Below, piece by piece: positions 43,109 through 51,231 of a DNA stretch of 64,000 nt. Position 1 is the first letter of the stretch; each line of letters starts with the position of its first letter. Source of the DNA: an uncultured Gemmataceae bacterium (GTDB taxonomy: Bacteria > Planctomycetota > Planctomycetia > Gemmatales > Gemmataceae); assembly GCA_937923405.1 (NCBI GenBank), contig CALDUY010000006.1, forward strand, positions 1 through 64,000, written 5' to 3'. A program made the position numbers and the translations under genes. Below the pieces are notes generated by a model, which ran no database searches, had not been told where the DNA came from, and was given only the letters and a program-made list of their open reading frames with translations.

Positions 43109-44515
43109 ATGTCTCGCCGTAACCTCTACTGGTTGCTGGGCATCGTTGCTGTGTCTCTGCTGGGAATGGCCGTGTCGTACAGCGCGCCGACCCGAGAAAA
43201 GGACAGGGATTACGAACTAGTGCGACTGCTGGTCGACGTGCTGCACGAAGTGCGGAGCAAGTACGTTGCCGACATCGACCCCGACCGCGAGCGGAAGCTA
43301 GTCGAAGACATGATCAACGGCGGACTGGAACGGCTCGATCCCCATTCGCAGTACATCAACCCCAGCGAGTACAAGCAATTCGACAAGCAGAGCGAGGGCC
43401 GCTTTGGCGGCATCGGCATCCAGGTCGGCTTCGATCTGAACAAGGGCCGACAGCTCACCGTCATCAGTCCGATGGCCGGCACTCCCGCCTACGAGGCCGG
43501 CGTACTTGCTGGCGACGTCATCCTCAAAATCGATGGCAAATCGACCGACTCGATGCGTATGAGCGAAGCCATCGACATGATCCAGGGCGAACCCGGCACT
43601 CAGATCGAACTGACCCTGCGTCGCGAGGGCGTCAACGATCCCATCGTCATCACGGTGACGCGAGCCATCATCAAAGTACCTAGCGTCCTGGGCGATCTGC
43701 GCAAGAAGGACGACCCCAAAGAGTGGGACTACTTCCTTGATCCGCAAAAAAGGATCGCTTATCTCCGCATTGCTAGTTTTAGCAAGACGACCGCTGCTGA
43801 GGTCCGTGCCGTGCTGGAGCAGCTGGAGAAGGACGACGTGCAGGGGCTGATTGTGGATCTACGGAACAACCCCGGTGGGTTGCTCCGCGCCGCCGTCGAC
43901 ATCTGCGACCTGTTCCTCAACGACGGTATCATCGTCAGCACCAAGGGACGCAACTACAAGGATGAAGTCTATCGAGCCAAGCCGGATGGCACCCTGTTCG
44001 ATCGATCGAGTCAGCCGCTTCCGTTGGCGGTACTCATCAACAATGCCAGCGCCAGTGCTAGCGAGATTGTCGCCGCCGCCCTTCAGGATCACCAGCGAGC
44101 CGTCGTGGTCGGCGAACGCAGCTACGGTAAAGGCAGTGTGCAGAACGTCATCCTGTTGGAGAACGAGACCAGCGCGTTGAAGCTGACGACCGCCAGCTAT
44201 TGGCGGCCCAGCGGCAAGAACATTCATCGTTACTCCGACAAAAAAGATTTCGAGTCGGCGAAGCTCGATCCCGATGAATGGGGCGTCAAGCCCAATCCGG
44301 GCTACGAAGTGCCGATGACCGATGCCGACCGCATCGAATACCTGAAGTACCGCAGTGATCGCGACGTGATTCGCAAGTCGCCGAACTCGTCGTCGAAGAA
44401 GGACAAGGATGGTCAGCCTAAAAAACCTTACGAGGATAAGGTGTTGAAGAAGGCTTTGGAGTATATTCACCAGGAGATCGACAAAGGAGTCATTCCGACC
44501 AAGCGCGATGCGTGA
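43109..44515 (+). CDS. S41 family C-terminal processing protease (CtpA/Prc-like)
   Basis: A 468-residue membrane-anchored serine protease. The anchor is LYWLLGIVAVSLLGMAV. A PDZ domain covers about 100-185 (GGIGIQVGF, SPMAGTPAYEAGVLAGDVI). The protease domain holds VDLRNNPGG, the Ser of NNASASASEI (Ser316 by spacing) and Lys341 in GERSYGKGSVQ, the Ser-Lys dyad. A charged, Lys-rich tail follows. Such proteases trim periplasmic proteins. ATG 43109 has GAAGGGAGAG upstream; an ATG at 43055 is too early. The gene is divergent from the 922-residue protein gene. Confidence 0.92.
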   Translation: MSRRNLYWLLGIVAVSLLGMAVSYSAPTREKDRDYELVRLLVDVLHEVRSKYVADIDPDRERKLVEDMINGGLERLDPHSQYINPSEYKQFDKQSEGRFGGIGIQVGFDLNKGRQLTVISPMAGTPAYEAGVLAGDVILKIDGKSTDSMRMSEAIDMIQGEPGTQIELTLRREGVNDPIVITVTRAIIKVPSVLGDLRKKDDPKEWDYFLDPQKRIAYLRIASFSKTTAAEVRAVLEQLEKDDVQGLIVDLRNNPGGLLRAAVDICDLFLNDGIIVSTKGRNYKDEVYRAKPDGTLFDRSSQPLPLAVLINNASASASEIVAAALQDHQRAVVVGERSYGKGSVQNVILLENETSALKLTTASYWRPSGKNIHRYSDKKDFESAKLDPDEWGVKPNPGYEVPMTDADRIEYLKYRSDRDVIRKSPNSSSKKDKDGQPKKPYEDKVLKKALEYIHQEIDKGVIPTKRDA

Positions 44516-44575
44516 GGTCGAGTTCTCACGAGATTCTCGGTAGCAAGAGGGCTTATCCGCCCAAGTGATGGCACC

Positions 44576-46273
44576 GTGACTGTGGAGCGAACGTCGGCTG
44601 GCGAAGAGAACTTCTTCACGACGCTGCATGGCCTGCTCGGGTCGCGTGTCGAGGAGATGGCCGAACTTGCCGCGCGTCTGACATTGCAGTCGGGAGTCGC
44701 CGAGGACATCTCCCTCGATGCCGATCGGGTGTCGCTCAACGTCACGGAGTTGCTGCGCGCGGTGCATCTGTTACCGCGCATGGACGATGGCTCGGAACTG
44801 GCCCCGTTGGCCCGGCGCGTTCGACACGATCTGTTGAACGTGCTGAACCGAATCCTCGGCTACACCCAGCTACTGCTCGAAGCCGAACCGGAGAAACTGC
44901 CCGCTTCCTGGCCGCAAGAGTTGGAGCGTATCCTCCAGTTGGCCCGAGAGTGCGAACGAGCGGTTCAGACGCGACTGACTCCCCCAGCGGAACCGGCCCG
45001 CGCCGCTTTGGCCGTGGGGCCGGTCGAGGTCACACAGGTGGTGACGCCAGGTTTGTTGCTCGTCGTCGATGACGAGGCCGACAATCGCGCTACCCTGAGC
45101 CGAGCGCTCAGGGCGTTGGGCCACCGTGTCGAGGAAGCCGCCGATGGCCAAACCGCGCTACAACTGATCCAGCAACGGCACATTGATCTAGTGTTGCTGG
45201 ACATTCGCATGCCCGGAATGGACGGTTACGAGGTGTTGCGCCGCATTCGTTCCGATCCGCGCCGGCTGCATCTGCCAGTCATGATGATCTCGGGGTTGGA
45301 CGAAAGCGCTCACACCGTGCATTGCATCCAGGCTGGGGCCGAGGATTTTCTGCCCAAACCGGTCGATCACGTCTTGTTGCGGGCGCGGGTCAACTCGCTA
45401 CTGCATCGCCGCCAGCTGCGGGTTCGCGAACTAGAGCAGTTCTTCCCCGCCGAGGTCGCCTGGCAGCTGATCGATCAGCCCGAACTGTTGCAGCAAGGTC
45501 AGGAGACCGACATCAGCGTCTTATTCTGCGACATTCGCAACTACAGCGGCATCAGCCGACGCCTCGGACCGGCGGCGACGATCAAGTGGGTCTCGGCGGT
45601 CATGGAGGCGCTCACCTCCTGTGTGATCGACTCACATGGCGTGGTAGTCGATTTTGCCGGCGACGAACTGTTCGCCATGTGGGGGGCACCGGCGAAACAA
45701 CCCGATCATGCGGTGATGGCTTGTCAGACCGGGTTGAAGTTACTCGGCCTGCGTGAACACCTCAATCGCGAATGGAAGGAGCGCATCCAGGCGGAGATCG
45801 CCTTCGGCGTCGGCATCAACTCCGGCGTCGCCTGGGTGGGCAACTCCGGTACCAAGCGCAAATTCAAGTACGGTCCCTCAGGCGACACAGTGAACCTCGG
45901 CAGTCGTGTTCAAGGAGCCACCAAGTATCTTAAGGCACCACTCATCATTTCCGAAGAAACGCGCAAGCGAATCGGCGACCGCTTCGCTACACGTCGACTG
46001 GGCAAGGTTCGTGTCGTCAATCTCAACGAACCGGTTGAGCTGTACGAACTGGCTCCGCCGGATCTGCCTGGTTGGGAAGAGATGCGCCGCGATCACGAGC
46101 AGGCCCTAGCGCTGTTCGAGGCGGGCCGGCTCGACGAGGCAGCGCGGCTCCTGGGGGCGCAGATCGCTCGGCAGGGAGCAGCGGGACCGCCTCTGGCTCT
46201 GCTAGCGCGTACCATCCAGGGCATCCTCGATCCGGAACGCTGGCAACCCGTGTATGAACTGCCCGGCAAGTAA
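44576..46273 (+). CDS. Response regulator with class III adenylate/guanylate cyclase domain
   Basis: A 565-residue soluble protein. Residues 80-104 (RRVRHDLLNVLNRILGYTQ) look like a HisKA dimerisation helix with His84 but no ATPase follows. A receiver domain spans about 158-275 with acidic pocket Asp165-Asp166 and phospho-acceptor Asp209 (LVLLDIRMPGMDG). The cyclase domain covers about 310-470: metal Asp319 (FCDIRNYS) and Asp363 (AGDELFAMWG), then FGVGINSGVAWVGN and KFKYGPSGDTVNLGSR. Product is probably cAMP. A helical tail resembles a TPR. Translation starts at GTG 44576; no strong Shine-Dalgarno is seen, so a later start is possible. Confidence 0.88.
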   Translation: MTVERTSAGEENFFTTLHGLLGSRVEEMAELAARLTLQSGVAEDISLDADRVSLNVTELLRAVHLLPRMDDGSELAPLARRVRHDLLNVLNRILGYTQLLLEAEPEKLPASWPQELERILQLARECERAVQTRLTPPAEPARAALAVGPVEVTQVVTPGLLLVVDDEADNRATLSRALRALGHRVEEAADGQTALQLIQQRHIDLVLLDIRMPGMDGYEVLRRIRSDPRRLHLPVMMISGLDESAHTVHCIQAGAEDFLPKPVDHVLLRARVNSLLHRRQLRVRELEQFFPAEVAWQLIDQPELLQQGQETDISVLFCDIRNYSGISRRLGPAATIKWVSAVMEALTSCVIDSHGVVVDFAGDELFAMWGAPAKQPDHAVMACQTGLKLLGLREHLNREWKERIQAEIAFGVGINSGVAWVGNSGTKRKFKYGPSGDTVNLGSRVQGATKYLKAPLIISEETRKRIGDRFATRRLGKVRVVNLNEPVELYELAPPDLPGWEEMRRDHEQALALFEAGRLDEAARLLGAQIARQGAAGPPLALLARTIQGILDPERWQPVYELPGK

Positions 46274-46301
46274 GTCGGGCTAGCCAGCGGCAATCCGAAG
46301 T

Positions 46302-46356
46302 GGTAGTCGCAGACTTGGGTCTGCGCTGAACCGGTAGTCGCAGACTTGAGTCTGCA
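46302..46356. repeat. Two tandem GTAG-headed REP-like hairpins
   Basis: Copies 46302-46325 and 46333-46356 both begin GGTAGT then form CGCAGAC-loop-GTCTGC hairpins, 31 bases apart. They match the 35274-35297 copy at 19 of 24 positions, with a compensatory G-C to A-T change in the stem. They lie between two convergent genes. Confidence 0.8.
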
Positions 46357-46383
46357 TTCCGCTTCACCATTTTGCGACATGTT

Positions 46384-47799
46384 CTAAGTTAGAATACCAC
46401 GGACGACGTGGCCGTGTACGTCAGTTAATCGATAATCGCGACCGGCAAAGCGGTAGGTTAGGCGTTCGTGATCGATGCCCATCAGATGCAACAGAGTAGC
46501 GTGCAGGTCGTGAACGTGAACCTTGTCCTGGACGGCGTGCCAGCCAAACTCGTCGGTCGCGCCGTAGACCGTCCCACCGCGGATGCCGGCCCCGGCCAGC
46601 CACATGCTGAAGCCAAACGGATGATGCTCGCGCCCGTCGCTGCCCTCGGCAGTCGGAGTGCGGCCAAACTCGCCGCCCCACAGGACGATCGTCTCCTGCA
46701 ACAATCCACGACTTTTCAGATCTTTTAACAATCCAGCAATCGGTTGATCGACACTGGCACAGTTGGCCGGCAACTCTGTCTTCAGTCCACCGTGCTGGTC
46801 CCACAGTTGGCAGCTGGAGCGTTTCGACGTCTGCGTGTGGTAGACCTGCACGACACGCACACCGCGTTCGACCAGTCGCCGCGCCATCAGACACTGGGTG
46901 CCGAAAATCTCCGTCACAGGATTATCCAAACCGTAGAGTTTGCGTGTGGCCGGCGACTCACGGGTGACGTCGAATGCTTCCGGCGCTCGGGACTGCATGC
47001 GAAAGGCCAGCTCAAAACTGGCGATGCGGGCGTCGAGCGCAGAGTCGGCTCGCCGCCGTTGGCGGTGCAACTCGTTGAGCTGCCGCAGCAGATCGAGTTG
47101 CTCGCGCGTCTGGCTCAAATCCCCTTTTTGAAGATCTGCAATAGGGTTTTTTAGATCGCTCACCAGAGTGCCCTGGTAAGCTGCGGGGAGGAAACTGTTG
47201 CTCCACAGCGGCGCGCCTTGGGCCGGCTGCGCCGGACTGATGACCACGAACCCCGGCAGAGATTGATTTTCGCTCCCCAACCCGTAGGTCAGCCATGACC
47301 CTAGGCTGGGCCGCGAGAATGCCTGCTCCCCGGTGTTCATCTGCAGACAGGCTCCATTGTGGTTGATGTTGTCGGCGACCAGCGAACGGATCACGCATAG
47401 ATCATCGACGCACGAAGCAACGGCGGGGAACAGTTCCGACACTTCGGTACCGCACTGTCCATGTCGAGCGAACTTGAACGGCGAACGCAGTAAGTTGCCC
47501 GTTCGCGTGCGTTCGAGCTTGGGCATGGGAAAGGGCAGCGGTTTGCCGTGGTGCTTCGCTAGTGCCGGCTTGGGATCGAACGTGTCGACGTGCGACGGCC
47601 CTCCCGACATGAACAGGAAGATCAAGCGTTTGGCCTTGGCCGGGAAGTGCGGCGGCTTGACAACCAACGGCGACGGTTCGGGAATTGGCGGGGCTGCGGC
47701 ACGGGCTTCGTCGGCCAGCAGACTCGCCAACCCCAGCATTCCAAACCCGTTGGCGACGTTGGCCAGCAGCTGGCGTCGTGAGGGCCTCGGATTGAACAT
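46384..47799 (-). CDS. DUF1501 domain protein (second copy, Tat-exported)
   Basis: A 471-residue protein with a twin-arginine-like leader (PSRRQLLANVANGFGMLGLA). DUF1501 marks are present: LIFLFMSGGPSHVDTFDPKP, INHNGACLQMNTGEQ, LWDQHGGLK, LWGGEFGRTPTAEGSDGREH and a late HVHDLHATLLHLMGIDH metal-type region. The variant with DLHATLLHLMG differs from the copy at 10589 and is the subgroup usually paired with PSCyt1/DUF1549 genes. ATG 47799 follows GAGGTGGGAG, 13 bases after the DUF1549 stop, so the two are translated from one message. Substrate is unknown. Confidence 0.9.
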   Translation of the reverse strand: MFNPRPSRRQLLANVANGFGMLGLASLLADEARAAAPPIPEPSPLVVKPPHFPAKAKRLIFLFMSGGPSHVDTFDPKPALAKHHGKPLPFPMPKLERTRTGNLLRSPFKFARHGQCGTEVSELFPAVASCVDDLCVIRSLVADNINHNGACLQMNTGEQAFSRPSLGSWLTYGLGSENQSLPGFVVISPAQPAQGAPLWSNSFLPAAYQGTLVSDLKNPIADLQKGDLSQTREQLDLLRQLNELHRQRRRADSALDARIASFELAFRMQSRAPEAFDVTRESPATRKLYGLDNPVTEIFGTQCLMARRLVERGVRVVQVYHTQTSKRSSCQLWDQHGGLKTELPANCASVDQPIAGLLKDLKSRGLLQETIVLWGGEFGRTPTAEGSDGREHHPFGFSMWLAGAGIRGGTVYGATDEFGWHAVQDKVHVHDLHATLLHLMGIDHERLTYRFAGRDYRLTDVHGHVVRGILT

Positions 47800-47812
47800 A
47801 CTCCCACCTCTT

Positions 47813-50800
47813 TCAGTCGACATAGACGAATTCATTAGCACACAGTAGCACCTGAGCGTAGTCGTCCCAGCTGCGCCGCTTCAGAAAGGCCTGTCCCAGG
47901 GCGATCTCGTCGCTTGTCGCCGGTCGGGCATACAGCAGGCGATAGGCCAGGTCGATGCGGGCGGTCTCGTCGCTGCCGCTGGTCTGGAGACGACGGGCCA
48001 GAGCCGCTGCCTGCGATCGGGCGAACGAATTGTTCAGCAAGAACAACGCTTGCGGAGCCACCGTCGAGGTGATCCGCTTCTCGACCGACTGAGTGCTGTC
48101 TGCCACGTCGAACAAGGGGCCGAACCCCGAACGATCCGAGCGAACAGTGATCTGATAGAGCGACCGGCGCGGAGTGGCGAAGTCGCGATCGGCGCGACCG
48201 CCCATGTGACGATCGAGCTGTCCAGCCACATGCAGGAGATGATCGCGAATCGCCTCGGCCTCCAGGCGTCGCCGAGACATGCGTCCAAGTAAAAGATTAT
48301 CCGGATCTTCTTTTGTAGTTAATTCCTCGCCGTCGCACGCTTGTTGGTACACCGCGCTGGTGACCATCAGTCGATGCAGCGACTTGATCGACCAACCCGA
48401 GCGAACGAACTCTGCGGCGAGCCAGTCGAGTAGCTCCGGATGCGTGGGCCGTTCACCCAGCGCGCCGAAGTTCGACGACGAGGCGACCAGACCACGGCCA
48501 AAGTGGTGTTGCCAAAGGCGATTGACGAAGACACGGGCGGTCAATGGATGCTCAGGTGAGGTGAGCCAGCGCGCTAATTCCAGACGGCCGCTGCCAGTGA
48601 GCTTGGGTGGCGTGGTACCGGCGAGAATCTCGGGAAACCGACGTGGCACCAATTCGCCGAGCCGATCGTAGCGACCGCGAACATGAATGCGAACATCGTG
48701 GATGCCGGCATGAGGACTGCCGGGCACACCGCCTTCCTGCGCTGCGTGGATGAACTCTAATGGTTGACTTAGAGACTGTTGTAGATCTTTTAACTCGTTA
48801 TTCAGTGAGAGAAGCTTCTCTCTCACTGATGCGGGAAACTCCTGCTCGTCGGCGGCGGCCAGATAGAACGGCCCGGTGCGATCGTCGGGCAGTCGGCGTA
48901 TCAGTTTCTCCAGTGCTTCGCTATCTTTCCCCGCCGAGTCCAGCAGCCTTTTCCAGGCGGCTCGCGTTTCGGCATCGGCACTGGTCCGCTGCAGGTCGGT
49001 GTCGAAGGCGCTCCAGACTCCCTGGCCGAGCTGCCGCACGTCGGCGACGAGGTCGCGGCTGACATCCCAGACTTGCTCGCCGGCCCGGAGCGTCAGGTTT
49101 ACGGTGGTCGTGTCGCATTCGTAGCCCTTGCCTGGCAGGACGATCAGCTCAACACGCTCGCCCGCCTCGACCTCGACAGCGTTCAACTGCTTCGCCGTCG
49201 CGGCACTGTCGAAAGCTTGTGCGCCGCCATTGGGAAAACCTCCCTGGGCCAGCTCACGAACATCATCTCCTTTGCGGAGCTGTATTTTCCACAATATGCC
49301 ATCACCGCAGGCGAAGTCGGCATCGCGCAGCTGGCCGGAGATCCGCACCACAGCCTTGCGGGGACTTGTCCAGGCGAGGACGGCACCGGAGCGCGGCCCG
49401 GGGTGCAGCGACACCGACCGCGCTGGTAGCAGAAACGTTAGCAGCCGCTTGTCCTGCGCCGTGGTATTCACCGTGAGGCTAGGGCAGTCTGGTTCACCGC
49501 GAAAAGCGTGGATGCCAGAGTTTCCTGCCACAGTGTCAACGTGAGTGCTGAGCGGTTTGTACCGTTCGGTCTGAAGGTATTCGTCAAGTCGGACCAGCAC
49601 CGCTGGGGAGAGCTTCCGTTCTCGTGCCAGATCAGCTAGCGCGGTCGGCGGCGTGGTCGATTGTCTGTCGAGCAGGGCCATCAGGTAGTCGCGTGCCCGA
49701 GCAGCGTGCTGCTTGGCCAGGGCTAGTCGAGCGGTTTGCAGTAGGCCAGTTCGTTGCTTCTCCAACTCGGCTCGACGCCGTTCGTGAGCTTGACGCTGGG
49801 CCAGTTCCGCGCGTGAGGCCAACGGAACTCGCAGCATCGGTGGACCGCCAGTCTTCGGCCCCACATTGGGCAGAATGTGAGTTGAGAAAAAAATACCTGC
49901 CAGAGCGTAATAGTCCGCAGTAGAGATTGGGTCGAACTTGTGATCGTGGCAGCGGGCACAGGACAGCGTCAGCCCCAGAAACGCTTTGCCGACCACGTCG
50001 ATCTGATCGTCGACGATGTCGGTAAGCAGCTTTTCTTTGTCGGCATCACCGCCGCCCCAGTTGCCGATGGCCAGCAGTCCGGTCGCGGTCAAACTGTCGC
50101 GATCGCCTGGTTCGAGATCGCCGGCCAGCTGATCGCGGACAAAGCGATCGTAGGGCAAGTCGCTGTTGAAGGCACGAACGACCCAGTCGCGATAGCGCCA
50201 AGCCTCGGCACAGTCGCCCTCACCGCCCAGACCGCGTGAGTCGAACGAATCGGTATAGCGAGCTACGTCCAGCCAGTGTCGCGCCCAGCGTTCGCCATAG
50301 GCTGGCGAAGCTAGCAGACGCTCGACGACACGCTCGTAGGCATCAGGCCGTGGATCGTTCACGAAGGCTTCGATTTCTTCAAGGGTCGGCGGTAACCCAG
50401 TCAGATCGACCGTGATCCGACGAAGGAGGGTGCGGCGATCGGCGAGCTTGGCGGGACGCAAGCCGCGCTGTTCGAGTCGGGCCAGGATGAAGCGATCGAT
50501 CGGAGTTCGCGGCCAGTTGGTCTGCCGCACCTCGGGCGGAGCGGTTGGTCGGACGGGCTGAAACGACCAGAAACGCCGTTGTTGTTCCGAAATGGAAAAG
50601 GTCGGTTTAGCTAGGGTTGTTTGCGGCACCTCGTCCGGCCAAGGTGCCCCGAGTTGGACCCACCGCGCGAGGAGGTCGATGTCTCGGTCAGCCAGCTTCT
50701 CTTTGGGCGGCATGCGTGGCGTGTCGAGATAGCGCACGGCCTGAATGAGCAGACTCTTCTCGGGTTGACCGGCGACGATGGCCGGTCCCGAGTCGCCACC

Positions 50801-50986
50801 CCGCAGCAGTGCTGCACGACTAGAGAGATCAAGTCCGCCCTTGGGCTTCTTCGGACCGTGACACGACAGACACTTCTCGACCAACAAGGGACGGATTTGC
50901 CGCTCGAAAAACTCGTTAGAGTCAGCCCAGACCAAGGAGGGAAGCAGCCAACAGAACGTGAGCAGAACAAATCGAGAGTGTGTCAT
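47813..50986 (-). CDS. PSCyt1 / DUF1549 / DUF1553 planctomycete cytochrome protein
   Basis: A 1057-residue exported protein. A signal peptide (FVLLTFCWLLPSLVWA) leads to a PSCyt1 heme domain with CLSCHG at 39-44 and the distal RMPPKEKL. DUF1549 (about 150-360) carries CARCHDHKFDP at 343-353. A long middle part with a beta-sandwich (about 480-620) leads into DUF1553 (about 790-1030: LARWLTSPEHPLTARVFVNR, RRLEAEAIRDHLL, LFLLNNSF). It is the first gene of a two-gene unit with the DUF1501 gene. The two hemes suggest electron transfer, but no reaction is known. Confidence 0.92.
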   Translation of the reverse strand: MTHSRFVLLTFCWLLPSLVWADSNEFFERQIRPLLVEKCLSCHGPKKPKGGLDLSSRAALLRGGDSGPAIVAGQPEKSLLIQAVRYLDTPRMPPKEKLADRDIDLLARWVQLGAPWPDEVPQTTLAKPTFSISEQQRRFWSFQPVRPTAPPEVRQTNWPRTPIDRFILARLEQRGLRPAKLADRRTLLRRITVDLTGLPPTLEEIEAFVNDPRPDAYERVVERLLASPAYGERWARHWLDVARYTDSFDSRGLGGEGDCAEAWRYRDWVVRAFNSDLPYDRFVRDQLAGDLEPGDRDSLTATGLLAIGNWGGGDADKEKLLTDIVDDQIDVVGKAFLGLTLSCARCHDHKFDPISTADYYALAGIFFSTHILPNVGPKTGGPPMLRVPLASRAELAQRQAHERRRAELEKQRTGLLQTARLALAKQHAARARDYLMALLDRQSTTPPTALADLARERKLSPAVLVRLDEYLQTERYKPLSTHVDTVAGNSGIHAFRGEPDCPSLTVNTTAQDKRLLTFLLPARSVSLHPGPRSGAVLAWTSPRKAVVRISGQLRDADFACGDGILWKIQLRKGDDVRELAQGGFPNGGAQAFDSAATAKQLNAVEVEAGERVELIVLPGKGYECDTTTVNLTLRAGEQVWDVSRDLVADVRQLGQGVWSAFDTDLQRTSADAETRAAWKRLLDSAGKDSEALEKLIRRLPDDRTGPFYLAAADEQEFPASVREKLLSLNNELKDLQQSLSQPLEFIHAAQEGGVPGSPHAGIHDVRIHVRGRYDRLGELVPRRFPEILAGTTPPKLTGSGRLELARWLTSPEHPLTARVFVNRLWQHHFGRGLVASSSNFGALGERPTHPELLDWLAAEFVRSGWSIKSLHRLMVTSAVYQQACDGEELTTKEDPDNLLLGRMSRRRLEAEAIRDHLLHVAGQLDRHMGGRADRDFATPRRSLYQITVRSDRSGFGPLFDVADSTQSVEKRITSTVAPQALFLLNNSFARSQAAALARRLQTSGSDETARIDLAYRLLYARPATSDEIALGQAFLKRRSWDDYAQVLLCANEFVYVD

Positions 50987-51231
50987 TGGAGCGGCTCCAT
51001 CGCGGGAGGAGTGCCAGGCAGGAGGGCGGGGGAGTCCTTCTCATCGTAAAGGCGCGACTAGGGGGGAGCAACGAGAAAATTTCCCAGTGCGCCAATTGAG
51101 AGTGTATTCTCTCTTTGAAGAAAATAGTCGCCGACCACATGATCGGGTATACTCCTGAAAGAACCCTCTCCCGCATGGATGGCCGGATCCTCTGCACAGG
51201 ATGTCTGTCTCCTTTCGGACTATTTCTATCT

